This document shows, piece by piece, positions 44,470-52,045 of a DNA stretch of 64,000 nt. The stretch is from UKL13-3 sp964392775. Lineage in GTDB: Bacteria; Bacteroidota; Bacteroidia; UKL13-3. The notes below the pieces were generated by a model that saw only the letters and a program-made list of their open reading frames with translations, searched no databases and was not told the origin of the DNA. The stretch spans positions 1 through 64,000 of the forward strand of contig CAYMRD010000002.1 in NCBI GenBank assembly GCA_964392775.1. The letters run 5' to 3'. The first letter of the stretch is position 1; each line of letters starts with the position of its first letter. The position numbers and the translations under genes were made by a program.

Positions 44470-44842
44470 GAAATACTATATCATTCCCGCTCCGCCTGAG
44501 GATGTATATGCGGCACTTACGCACGAAGGAACCATTCAGCTGTGGACGGGAAACAAAGCACAGATGAAGCCTGAACCCGGTACGGAGTTCTCCCTTTGGG
44601 ATGGAAGTATTGTAGGAAAAAATCTGGAGTTTGAAGAAGGAAAAAAAATTGTGCAGGAATGGTATTTCGGAGAGCAGTCGGAACCTTCGGTGGTTACCAT
44701 TAAATTACATCCCGATAAAGCCGGTCATACTTCGATGGAAGTGCGCCATGTGAATATTCCGGATGATGATTATGAAGACCTTGTGGAAGGCTGGAACAAT
44801 GAATACATTGCCTCTTTAATTGAATTTTACGAAGAAGATTAA
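44456..44842 (+). CDS. START-like (SRPBCC/AHSA1-type) domain protein
   Basis: A 128-residue cytoplasmic protein with the START/Bet v1-like fold: DVYAALTHEGTIQLWT at the start, then FSLWDGSIVGKNLEF and IVQEWYFGEQ. Proteins of this group bind hydrophobic ligands or act as Hsp90 co-chaperone (Aha1)-like factors; Bacteroidota members are annotated simply as START-like. No ligand can be inferred. Its ATG (44456) lies 14 bases inside the RES toxin gene, so it would be translated from the same mRNA. pepD follows four bases later. Confidence 0.8.
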   Translation: MKDFKKYYIIPAPPEDVYAALTHEGTIQLWTGNKAQMKPEPGTEFSLWDGSIVGKNLEFEEGKKIVQEWYFGEQSEPSVVTIKLHPDKAGHTSMEVRHVNIPDDDYEDLVEGWNNEYIASLIEFYEED

Positions 44843-44846
44843 TACT

Positions 44847-46301
44847 ATGACAGAAGTAAGAAACTTAGAACCTAAGGCAATGTGGAATCATTTTGCCGAT
44901 TTAAATGCTGTTCCACGTCCTTCTAAAAAAGAAGAGCGCGTGATTGCTTTTATGATGGCTTTCGGACAATCACTCGGGTTGCCAACCATTCAGGATGAAA
45001 TTGGAAATGTGATCATCAAAAAGCCTGCAACATCAGGAATGGAAGACCGTGCAGTGATTTGCATACAAAGTCATTTGGATATGGTGCACCAGAAAAATGC
45101 CGATACCCAGTTTGATTTTTTGACTCAGGGTATCGACATGTTTGTGGACGGTGATTTTGTGAAAGCCCGCGGAACTACGCTGGGTGCCGATAACGGTATT
45201 GGTGTAGCTTCGATCATGGCCCTGTTGTCTTCAAAAGATATTGCTCATCCTGCAATTGAAGCGTTGTTTACCATTGACGAAGAAACTGGAATGACCGGAG
45301 CACTCAATCTTAAAGGTGGATTGCTTTCGGCAAAATACATGTTAAACCTCGATACGGAAGATGATACCGAGCTGACCATCGGCTGTGCCGGAGGTGTTGA
45401 CGTTACAGGAACCGGAACGTATAATACCCAAAAACTATCGGGCGATTATATCGGTGCCACTGTTACGTTGAAGGGATTAACAGGCGGACACTCGGGAATG
45501 GACATCCATAAAAAAAGAGGCAATGCCAATATGCTCATGAATGGTTTGTTGATGGAAGCCGATAAAATGGGTGCTCGCATCTCTTCTATTGATGGTGGTA
45601 GTTTACGCAATGCCATTCCTCGTGAATCGGTTATGGAGATGGCTATCCTTGTTTCGCAAAAAGAAAACTTTACAACTTATATCGCTCAACAAGAAGCGAT
45701 TTTGAAAGCAGAACAAATTGATACCGATCCAAACTTGAGTTTAAGTGTTGTGTTTGGCACAACTCCTGAAGATGTATTTGAGACTTCGTTTCAACAACGA
45801 TTGTTGCGTACTGTTTCCAATTTAATTAATGGTGTATATGCTATGAGTCCGGATATAGAAGGACTGGTGCAAACCTCTAACAATGTTGCACGTGTATTGG
45901 TTAAGAACAGAGCTTATAGCATTCAATGTTTAACACGAAGTTCAGTTGATACCGAAAAGATGGAACTGGCATATAAGCTCGAAGAAACATTGGGCTTATT
46001 GCACGCTGAGGTAACTCTTACAGGTTCGTATCCGGGCTGGGCACCCAAACCCGAATCTCCAATTGTGAAACTGATGTCGGACTTATACAAAGAGTTGATG
46101 GGAACCGAAGCGCATGTCAATGCCTGCCATGCCGGATTGGAATGTGGTATCATCGGAACCAATTACCCTGATATGGAAATGATTTCATTCGGTCCAAATA
46201 TCAGCGGAGCACATTCGCCCGATGAGAAAGTGCAAATCAGTTCAGTGCAAAAGTACTGGGCGTTTTTGTTGGAAACGTTGAAACGTATTCCCCAAGCATA
46301 A
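44847..46301 (+). CDS. pepD: Aminoacyl-histidine dipeptidase (beta-Ala-His dipeptidase, M20C)
   Basis: A 484-residue metallodipeptidase of the PepD type, which splits aminoacyl-histidine and related dipeptides. Metal-site motifs: IQSHLDMVHQ (His and Asp ligands), GTTLGADNGIGVA (bridging Asp), TIDEETGMTGA (catalytic and bridging Glu), GGHSGMDIHKKRGNANM (dimerisation lid) and GAHSPDEKVQ (C-terminal His). All are intact. Start at ATG 44847, four bases after the START-like gene; the frame reaches back to TTG 44820 inside that gene, which is less likely. A terminator follows (46335-46371). Confidence 0.95.
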   Translation: MTEVRNLEPKAMWNHFADLNAVPRPSKKEERVIAFMMAFGQSLGLPTIQDEIGNVIIKKPATSGMEDRAVICIQSHLDMVHQKNADTQFDFLTQGIDMFVDGDFVKARGTTLGADNGIGVASIMALLSSKDIAHPAIEALFTIDEETGMTGALNLKGGLLSAKYMLNLDTEDDTELTIGCAGGVDVTGTGTYNTQKLSGDYIGATVTLKGLTGGHSGMDIHKKRGNANMLMNGLLMEADKMGARISSIDGGSLRNAIPRESVMEMAILVSQKENFTTYIAQQEAILKAEQIDTDPNLSLSVVFGTTPEDVFETSFQQRLLRTVSNLINGVYAMSPDIEGLVQTSNNVARVLVKNRAYSIQCLTRSSVDTEKMELAYKLEETLGLLHAEVTLTGSYPGWAPKPESPIVKLMSDLYKELMGTEAHVNACHAGLECGIIGTNYPDMEMISFGPNISGAHSPDEKVQISSVQKYWAFLLETLKRIPQA

Positions 46302-46613
46302 TATTTACCGCAAGGCGCTAATACGCAAAGAAAGTGTCAGACTGAGTTTTGTCGAAGTCTGACATTTTTTTGCAAGTAGCTCCCCTTCAGTAATCCCAAT
46401 AGCTGTCGGGACAAGGTGATAACTCAGCGATTCGTATTCTCTCTGCCTGAGGAGCGAGCAGAATCTTTGCTGTCTTTACGTGTATTTTCTTCTCCTCTTT
46501 GCGGTTAATCCTTCGTTCGTACTGCTGTATCTGTGGTTCAGTCACATGTTATTGTAATATTAATAAGATTTTTTGCCTAAAAACCAGTCATATAACTAAA
46601 TATCGAAAGCTCC
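46302..46613. other. Non-coding stretch between pepD and the small barrel gene
   Basis: No gene. TTTACCGCAAGGCGC (from about 46307) is faced by an inverted relative, CTCTTTGCGGTTAAT (to about 46509), giving a degenerate inverted repeat of roughly 200 bases of the kind seen at 1-130. The pepD terminator lies inside. The last 80 bases are AT-rich. Confidence 0.45.
46335..46371 (+). terminator. Rho-independent terminator after pepD
   Basis: TGTCAGACT pairs with AGTCTGACA around a 12-base loop and is followed by seven T residues. Confidence 0.85.
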
Positions 46614-46629
46614 TTAGGGAGCTTTTTTT
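46606..46629 (+). terminator. Terminator-like hairpin spanning the barrel gene's stop codon
   Basis: AAAGCTCC-TTAG-GGAGCTTT followed by T residues is a plus-strand terminator. The TTA in its loop is the minus-strand stop codon of the 46614-47303 gene, so the hairpin lies partly in coding sequence. Confidence 0.6.
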
Positions 46630-47303
46630 ATGGGAATACAACGCCATTGAACTCCCACAAAAATGAAGTAAGCATTATCGCTTAGCGTGAAGGTTCCATA
46701 ATCTGTTAAAGAAGAGGCGAGGCTGATTTGGGAACGCTGATTGGCAAATGCTACATTCAAAAACCATTGGTCGTTTAATTGAATACTTAACATAAGCTGG
46801 TTTTGAAGATTGCCAACGTTTGACGGATTGAATATAATGTTTGTAGATGACGGCTCACTGCTGAAACTTGCGGTATTACTCTTGCTCGTAATGGTTCCAT
46901 CCATTTGGCTCATTGCGCTGAGGCCTAATATCTCGGCATTAAAGGATACATATAAATTTTCGGTAATGGCGCAACTCACGCCTAAGGCAAGATTTAGTGA
47001 TGATATCCAAACTCCATTGTCGTTAAAAGTGATAACCGGGGCTACGGGCTGAGGCGTAGTGAATTCAAAAGAGCGGTTGCTGCGGGTAATATTAAGGCGG
47101 GTTCCGAACGTGAAATAAAAGCGTCCGTAGTTGCGCAGCCCAACGTTTCCTCCATAATACCCGTTCCATTGGTAAATATTATTTCCAACTCCAGTATTTG
47201 TACTGATTTCAACAAATTGCCTGGATAAATGCTGAGCCTTCACTGTTGTAGCACAAAGCAAAGGGAGTAGCCATACCAGGGTATATGTTGCTTTTGACTT
47301 CAC
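46614..47303 (-). CDS. Small outer-membrane beta-barrel protein, unknown
   Basis: A 229-residue exported protein, with signal peptide (TYTLVWLLPLLCATTVKAQ). The mature part alternates hydrophobic and polar residues in strands with aromatic girdles (YYGGNVGLRNYGRFYFTFGTR) and ends in a strand YFIFVGVQWRC, consistent with an eight-stranded OmpA/PorT-like barrel. I do not recognise a specific family. The start is GTG 47303; an in-frame stop lies two codons upstream, so it cannot be much longer. The stop codon sits in the loop of a hairpin. It is divergent from the ABC ATPase gene (91 bases apart). Confidence 0.65.
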   Translation of the reverse strand: MKSKATYTLVWLLPLLCATTVKAQHLSRQFVEISTNTGVGNNIYQWNGYYGGNVGLRNYGRFYFTFGTRLNITRSNRSFEFTTPQPVAPVITFNDNGVWISSLNLALGVSCAITENLYVSFNAEILGLSAMSQMDGTITSKSNTASFSSEPSSTNIIFNPSNVGNLQNQLMLSIQLNDQWFLNVAFANQRSQISLASSLTDYGTFTLSDNAYFIFVGVQWRCIPIKKAP

Positions 47304-47394
47304 GGATCACTTATATGATTTAAAGTTACGCTATATTTCGGTATTAGCAAAAAGGCAGAGAAATCGGTAGTCTTTTCTTAAACTTGAATTCTTT

Positions 47395-48300
47395 ATGAAT
47401 ATTCTTGACGTACAATCGGTATCCAAACAATACGCAACACACAAGGCTCTTGTTGATGTGAGCCTGACAGTTCCTGAAGGCTCCATATTTGGTTTGCTGG
47501 GCCCCAACGGGGCAGGTAAAACAAGCCTTATCAGGATTATAACCCAAATTACCCAACCCGATAGCGGACAGGTATTGTTTAACGGGGAGCCTTTACATCA
47601 GGCTCATACAAGCCGAATAGGATACTTGCCTGAGGAGCGTGGGTTGTATAAAAAAATGCAGGTTGGAGAACAACTGATGTATATGGCCAGACTTAAAGGA
47701 ATGAACCGTACAGAGGCAATGATTCAGCTTAAACAGTGGATTGAGCGGTTTGAAATAGGAGGGTGGTGGACCAAAAAAGTGGAAGAGTTGAGCAAGGGTA
47801 TGCAGCAAAAGATTCAATTTATCGCAACGGTGGTTCACCGTCCGGAATTGCTTATTTTGGATGAACCCTTTTCCGGGTTTGACCCTATTAATGCCGACCT
47901 GATTACCCGTGAGATTTTGGATTTACAAAAGGCAGGAACAACCATTATCTTTTCAACCCACCGGATGGAATCGGTTGAGCAACTCTGTAACCAGGTGGCT
48001 CTTATTCATCAATCGAAAAAAGTGCTGGATGGTAATTTAAAAAGTCTTAAAAAGCAGTTCAGTAACCAATCTGTTGTGATAGAGTACAATTGTGAGAACC
48101 TGAGGCTTCCCGATTCATTTATATTGACGTCAACAGATTGGATGGAGTCGGGCCGAAAAAGAAGTATCATCACAAACGTACCTGAAAGCTCTTACAACCA
48201 ATTGCTTCAGGAGGTTTTAGCACAAGGATCCGTTTTCCATTTTGAAGAACAAGTGCCAAGCATGCAGGATATTTTTATAAAGGCCGTTTCAGGAAGTTGA
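47395..48300 (+). CDS. ABC transporter ATP-binding protein (NatA-like)
   Basis: A 301-residue ATPase of the DRA/NatA type. Motifs: Walker A GPNGAGKTS (about 37-45), signature LSKGMQQKIQ, Walker B LLILDEPFSGFD and the H-loop STHRMES, followed by a C-terminal DUF4162-like region. It powers export by a partner permease, which normally follows directly (NatB-like); here the next gene is an M20 dipeptidase and no permease lies in the window's vicinity. Either the permease is elsewhere or it has been lost. A TATATTTC box (47332-47339) could be the promoter. Confidence 0.88.
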   Translation: MNILDVQSVSKQYATHKALVDVSLTVPEGSIFGLLGPNGAGKTSLIRIITQITQPDSGQVLFNGEPLHQAHTSRIGYLPEERGLYKKMQVGEQLMYMARLKGMNRTEAMIQLKQWIERFEIGGWWTKKVEELSKGMQQKIQFIATVVHRPELLILDEPFSGFDPINADLITREILDLQKAGTTIIFSTHRMESVEQLCNQVALIHQSKKVLDGNLKSLKKQFSNQSVVIEYNCENLRLPDSFILTSTDWMESGRKRSIITNVPESSYNQLLQEVLAQGSVFHFEEQVPSMQDIFIKAVSGS

Positions 48301-48308
48301 TTTAACTC

Positions 48309-48339
48309 TTGGCTAATTGGCAGGTGGCTGATACATTTG
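48309..48339 (+). promoter_or_regulatory. Promoter of the M20 dipeptidase
   Basis: TTGG (48309-48312), 19 bases, then TACATTTG (48332-48339), beginning eight bases after the ABC ATPase stop. The leader to ATG 48357 is about 12 bases. It supports independent transcription of the dipeptidase. Confidence 0.6.
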
Positions 48340-48356
48340 CTGAAAATCAAAAAAAA

Positions 48357-49739
48357 ATGACCGCTATCTCAACCTACATCGAACAACATAAACAACGTTT
48401 TCTGGATGAACTATTCGAACTTCTTCGTATTCCTTCGATTAGTGCCGATCCGGCATATAGTGGTGATGTGCAAAAGGCTGCGGAGTTTGTGAAAGCCAAA
48501 TTGGAGGCTGCCGGAGCCGAAAAGGTTGAAGTTTGCCAAACCGATGGCTATCCGATTGTATATGGCGAAAAAATAATTGACCCAAAACTGCCAACCGTTT
48601 TGGTCTATGGACACTACGATGTGCAACCCGCAGTTCCTCTTGAGTTGTGGCATACACCACCGTTTGAACCTACTATCCGCAAAACGGAAATACATCCCGA
48701 AGGAGCCATTTTTGCACGAGGATCGGCTGATGATAAAGGCCAGTTCTATATGCATGTAAAAGCCTTTGAGATGATGATGCAAACAGGTGGATTGCCCTGC
48801 AATGTGAAATTTATGATTGAAGGAGAGGAAGAAGTGGGAAGCACCAATTTAGGGAAGTTTTGCATTGCCAATAAGGAGCGACTCAAGGCTGATGTTGTAT
48901 TGATCAGTGATACATCTATGATTGCCAATGATGTTCCTTCAATTGATACCGGACTGCGTGGATTGAGTTATGTAGAGGTTGAAGTAACCGGCCCTAACCG
49001 CGATTTGCACAGTGGTGTGTATGGTGGGGCTGTGGCCAACCCCATTAATATTCTGGCTAAAATGATTGCTTCGTTGCATGACGAAAACAACCATATTACC
49101 ATTCCCGGATTTTACGATAAGGTATTGGAATTAACCCAAGCCGAACGCGCTGAACTGAACAAAGCGCCACTTGATCTTACTGAATACAAAAAAGATTTGG
49201 CGATTGATGAAGTATGGGGCGAAACAAGCTATACTGTATTGGAGCGAACCGGCATCCGTCCAACACTTGATGTAAACGGTATTTGGGGAGGATACATTGG
49301 AGAAGGAGCCAAAACAGTGTTACCATCCAAAGCTTATGCAAAAATTTCGATGCGTTTGGTTCCCAACCAAACCAGTGACGAGATTACGAATCTGTTTAAA
49401 AAACACTTTGAAAGCATTGCACCCAAAGGTGTGAAGGTTGAAGTAAAACCTCATCATGGAGGCGAACCTGTGGTTACTCCAACGGATTCTAAAGCCTATA
49501 TAGCTGCCGCTAAAGCCATGGAAACTACCTTTGGTAAAAAGCCGATTCCAACACGCGGAGGCGGAAGTATTCCGATTGTAGCTTTGTTTGAGCGTGAGCT
49601 TGGACTGAAATCAGTGTTGATGGGATTTGGACTGGACAGCGATGCTTTACATTCGCCAAATGAACATTATGGAATCTTTAATTACTTGAAAGGAATAGAG
49701 ACTATTCCGTACTTCTTTACCTATTTTGCTGAGTTGTAA
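48357..49739 (+). CDS. M20 family dipeptidase (PepV/CNDP-like)
   Basis: A 460-residue metallopeptidase of the M20A carnosinase-like group. Metal and catalytic motifs: VLVYGHYDVQPA (His ligand, Asp), RGSADDKGQ (bridging Asp), MIEGEEEVGS (catalytic Glu, Glu ligand), ISDTSM (Asp ligand) and HSPNEHYG near the C terminus (His ligand). The lid domain carries DLHSGVYGG. It cleaves dipeptides with broad specificity; no signal peptide, so cytoplasmic. The open frame begins at TTG 48309, but that position is the -33 box; ATG 48357 is the natural start. Confidence 0.93.
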   Translation: MTAISTYIEQHKQRFLDELFELLRIPSISADPAYSGDVQKAAEFVKAKLEAAGAEKVEVCQTDGYPIVYGEKIIDPKLPTVLVYGHYDVQPAVPLELWHTPPFEPTIRKTEIHPEGAIFARGSADDKGQFYMHVKAFEMMMQTGGLPCNVKFMIEGEEEVGSTNLGKFCIANKERLKADVVLISDTSMIANDVPSIDTGLRGLSYVEVEVTGPNRDLHSGVYGGAVANPINILAKMIASLHDENNHITIPGFYDKVLELTQAERAELNKAPLDLTEYKKDLAIDEVWGETSYTVLERTGIRPTLDVNGIWGGYIGEGAKTVLPSKAYAKISMRLVPNQTSDEITNLFKKHFESIAPKGVKVEVKPHHGGEPVVTPTDSKAYIAAAKAMETTFGKKPIPTRGGGSIPIVALFERELGLKSVLMGFGLDSDALHSPNEHYGIFNYLKGIETIPYFFTYFAEL

Positions 49740-49785
49740 AACAGGAAGATCCAGATTAGCGGTAATTTTGAGACCCACCATAAAT

Positions 49786-49793
49786 TAAATTTG
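49786..49793 (+). promoter_or_regulatory. -7 boxes before the DUF1275 gene
   Basis: TAAATTTG is a perfect TAnnTTTG box 16 bases before ATG 49810. A second perfect box, TAATTTTG (49763-49770), lies within the island's boundary motif. Neither has a well-spaced TTTG. Confidence 0.4.
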
Positions 49794-49809
49794 ACCACAA
49801 AAAATAATA

Positions 49810-50544
49810 ATGTTTAGACATCAGGGAAAGACGCGAACTTTAAGCCACAATAAAAAAATTGCTTCTTTACTTTCATTTGTTGCAGGAATTGTAAATGTTG
49901 TGGGGTTTTTATCTGTTCAGCGGCTAACGACAAATGTTACAGGACACTTTGCATTTTTTGTTGACGAAGTTTTGAAACTCCATTTTACTGAAAGTTTGAT
50001 CTACTTTTTATACATCTTATTTTTCTTTTTGGGGTCATTTGTTTCAAGTCTGCTTGTAGAAATAACTACAAGAAAAAACGAACGGTTTATTTTTGTTGTT
50101 CCGACAATAATTGAAAGTATAATTTTATTTACTGTCGCATTTTTTGCACACACTCTGATAGAAGACAACCCTAACTTAATTGCATTTAGTTTACTTTTTG
50201 CAATGGGATTACAAAATTCGTTAGTAACAAGAATTTCAAATGCAATAGTAAGGACTACGCATTTGACAGGGCTTTTTACGGATTTGGGAATTGAGTTATC
50301 TCAATTGTTTTTTTACAAACAAAAAGAGCAACAGGACAAACTGCTTTCTACCATCAAACTTCGGTTAAGAATTATTATCTTTTTCTTTATAGGTGGGTTG
50401 CTTGGAGGGATTTTCTATTTTTATTCAGGTCTTTATGTTTTATTCATACCCGCAACAATGTTAATAATTGGACTATACTATGATAATATGAAATTTAAAC
50501 TAAAAAGTTGGAAACGAAATTACGATTTGAAAGAAAGAAGCTAG
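49810..50544 (+). CDS. DUF1275 (YoaK) family membrane protein
   Basis: A 244-residue membrane protein with about six hydrophobic segments. Family marks include LSFVAGIVNVVGFL (first segment), TTNVTGHFAFFV, AMGLQNSLVTR and the TTHLTGLFTDLG block, all typical of YoaK/DUF1275. The family is widespread and often annotated as a possible permease; function is unproven. Codon use is AT-rich with many AGA arginine codons, unlike the flanking dipeptidase and prenyltransferase genes, and the gene is bracketed by near-identical 11-base motifs. A horizontally acquired gene is likely. It converges on the UbiA gene, with 23 bases between stops. Confidence 0.85.
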   Translation: MFRHQGKTRTLSHNKKIASLLSFVAGIVNVVGFLSVQRLTTNVTGHFAFFVDEVLKLHFTESLIYFLYILFFFLGSFVSSLLVEITTRKNERFIFVVPTIIESIILFTVAFFAHTLIEDNPNLIAFSLLFAMGLQNSLVTRISNAIVRTTHLTGLFTDLGIELSQLFFYKQKEQQDKLLSTIKLRLRIIIFFFIGGLLGGIFYFYSGLYVLFIPATMLIIGLYYDNMKFKLKSWKRNYDLKERS

Positions 50545-50567
50545 CGCTAATTATGGTTCATTTGCGA

Positions 50568-51467
50568 CTAAAATTTCCAACCAATCATGCTTAGCATGCC
50601 TGCTACCATTATGAGCTTGGTATATGAACTTAAGAGCGAAAAATCACGTGTGGTGTCGGCTTTTGTGATGCGGAAAGCGAGGATGCATAACGGCAGTATA
50701 ACAGCAATAATAAGATATACGAACAATGCAAAAGCGCTCAGACCGGATGTAAAATGAAAGGAAGGAATAGCCAGTGCTGCAAACATCATTACACTCAAAA
50801 TCATTATCAATGTTGAGTAAAGTAATACCCGTTTGGTTTGCCGGATTCCAATTACAATAGGAATTGTTTTGCAATCAAAACGACCATCACCTCGCATATC
50901 TTCCGTATCTTTTATAATCTCGCGGATGAGCGATAACACGAAAGCGAATAAGCTATAACAGATGATAAGTGGAAGATTGGTTTGTGTATTGTAAATGGCT
51001 AGAATAAAGATAACAAAACTACTCATCAGGGCCACGAGAATATTACCGGCCAAAAATGTTCGCTTTAATGAAACAGAATACACCCACAATAAAATTGCCG
51101 CAACGGCTACGGATATGCCAACTTTAAGTCCTGTCATAAAGCCTGATATTACAGCAATCATATTAAAAGTAAGATGCCAGAACATGCTCCACCTTCTGCT
51201 GATTTGCTGGCCAACCACTACCTTATCAGGTTTGTTAATCAAATCAAGTTTGATGTCGATATAATCATTAATGATATATCCTCCTGCTGCCGATAATACG
51301 GTAGCCAAACAAAGCATGAGGAAACGGGAATCCGTTAAATCGGTTAGTGTGATATGAGGAGTCAAAAAGTAATAAGCCATTACTTGTGTACAACATGTAA
51401 TAACTAAGTTTCCAACCCGTATCAAACGCAAAAATGCTATCATAATAAACGATGTCGCATTAGTCAA
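50568..51467 (-). CDS. UbiA-family prenyltransferase (geranylgeranylglycerol-phosphate geranylgeranyltransferase-like)
   Basis: A 299-residue membrane enzyme with about eight transmembrane segments. The two aspartate motifs that bind prenyl diphosphate are visible: NDYIDIKLDLINKPD (first) and DTEDMRGDGRFDCKT (second). It resembles the Bacteroidota group annotated as geranylgeranylglycerol-phosphate geranylgeranyltransferase, although the true acceptor (quinone precursor or glycerol phosphate) cannot be decided here. It overlaps the upstream DUF502 gene by eight bases if ATG 51467 is used; a second ATG at 51443 is also possible. It is the last gene of a dnaX-DUF502-ubiA transcript. Confidence 0.85.
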   Translation of the reverse strand: MTNATSFIMIAFLRLIRVGNLVITCCTQVMAYYFLTPHITLTDLTDSRFLMLCLATVLSAAGGYIINDYIDIKLDLINKPDKVVVGQQISRRWSMFWHLTFNMIAVISGFMTGLKVGISVAVAAILLWVYSVSLKRTFLAGNILVALMSSFVIFILAIYNTQTNLPLIICYSLFAFVLSLIREIIKDTEDMRGDGRFDCKTIPIVIGIRQTKRVLLYSTLIMILSVMMFAALAIPSFHFTSGLSAFALFVYLIIAVILPLCILAFRITKADTTRDFSLLSSYTKLIMVAGMLSMIGWKF

Positions 51468-52044
51468 TATTCGTTACTCCGCCTGAAATAACAAACTTCA
51501 TCGTGTCAGTAGAGCTTCCGTCAAAAGGTCTGATGCGATGCCTTTCCACAACAAAAATATTTCCTGAAAATGCATACGAATGCGGGCAATAAACGGCAAC
51601 CATTCCGGGAAGATTCAAGGAGGTCAAATCTTCCTGAGTAATAAATCCGGGTTTGTACACACCATCTGCAAGCTGAACCAGTACGGGGTTGTTAAATTTC
51701 TTTTTGTCGCCCACAAATGCTTCCATAAAATCCTTTACCGAGGTGTAAATGATTTTAACAAAAGGAATGCGCGACAACACATCATCAATAAATGAGAGCA
51801 GGGGTTTGGTAAAGATGCTGGAGCCAATCCATCCTAAAATAGTAATGGTTATGATAACCAACAAAAAGCCTACCGCAGGAATGCCAACATCTACAAACTG
51901 ATCGAGTGTTGTAACGATGGATTTGATGATGCTATAGGTTACGGCAAACGGAAGCACAACCAAAAGACCTTTCAGAAAGTAGTTGATAAGCTTGGTTATT
52001 CTTTGCTTAAAGGAAAGTCGTATTGTTTCTTTTGTGATGCTCAT
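51460..52044 (-). CDS. DUF502 family membrane protein
   Basis: A 194-residue protein with two N-terminal transmembrane segments (about 17-37 and 56-76) and a soluble C-terminal domain. The pattern GLLVVLPFAVTYSIIKS, GWIGSSIF, RIPFVKIIYTSVKDFMEAF and VAVYCPHSYAFSGNIFVV matches DUF502. The family has no proven role. ATG 52044 begins one base after the dnaX stop; the frame also opens at TTG 52053, overlapping dnaX, which I consider less likely. Confidence 0.88.
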   Translation of the reverse strand: MSITKETIRLSFKQRITKLINYFLKGLLVVLPFAVTYSIIKSIVTTLDQFVDVGIPAVGFLLVIITITILGWIGSSIFTKPLLSFIDDVLSRIPFVKIIYTSVKDFMEAFVGDKKKFNNPVLVQLADGVYKPGFITQEDLTSLNLPGMVAVYCPHSYAFSGNIFVVERHRIRPFDGSSTDTMKFVISGGVTNID

Positions 52045-52045
52045 A

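Larger units (their letters stand above)
49757..50552. mobile_element. AT-rich single-gene island with DUF1275 gene
   Basis: TAGCGGTAATT (49757-49767) on the left and TAGCGCTAATT (50542-50552) on the right differ at one of 11 bases and bracket the DUF1275 gene; the right copy contains its TAG stop. The left motif, TTAGCGGTAATTTT, matches TTACCGGTAATTTT at the left of the 29.9 kb island at 13 of 14 bases. The enclosed DNA is AT-rich. No recombinase is present. Mobility is inferred. Confidence 0.45.

Noticed and set aside
46302..46613. tRNA-like segment (GGTTCAGTC near 46535)
   Set aside because: No acceptor stem or anticodon arm can be folded around it; no tRNA seen elsewhere in the window either.
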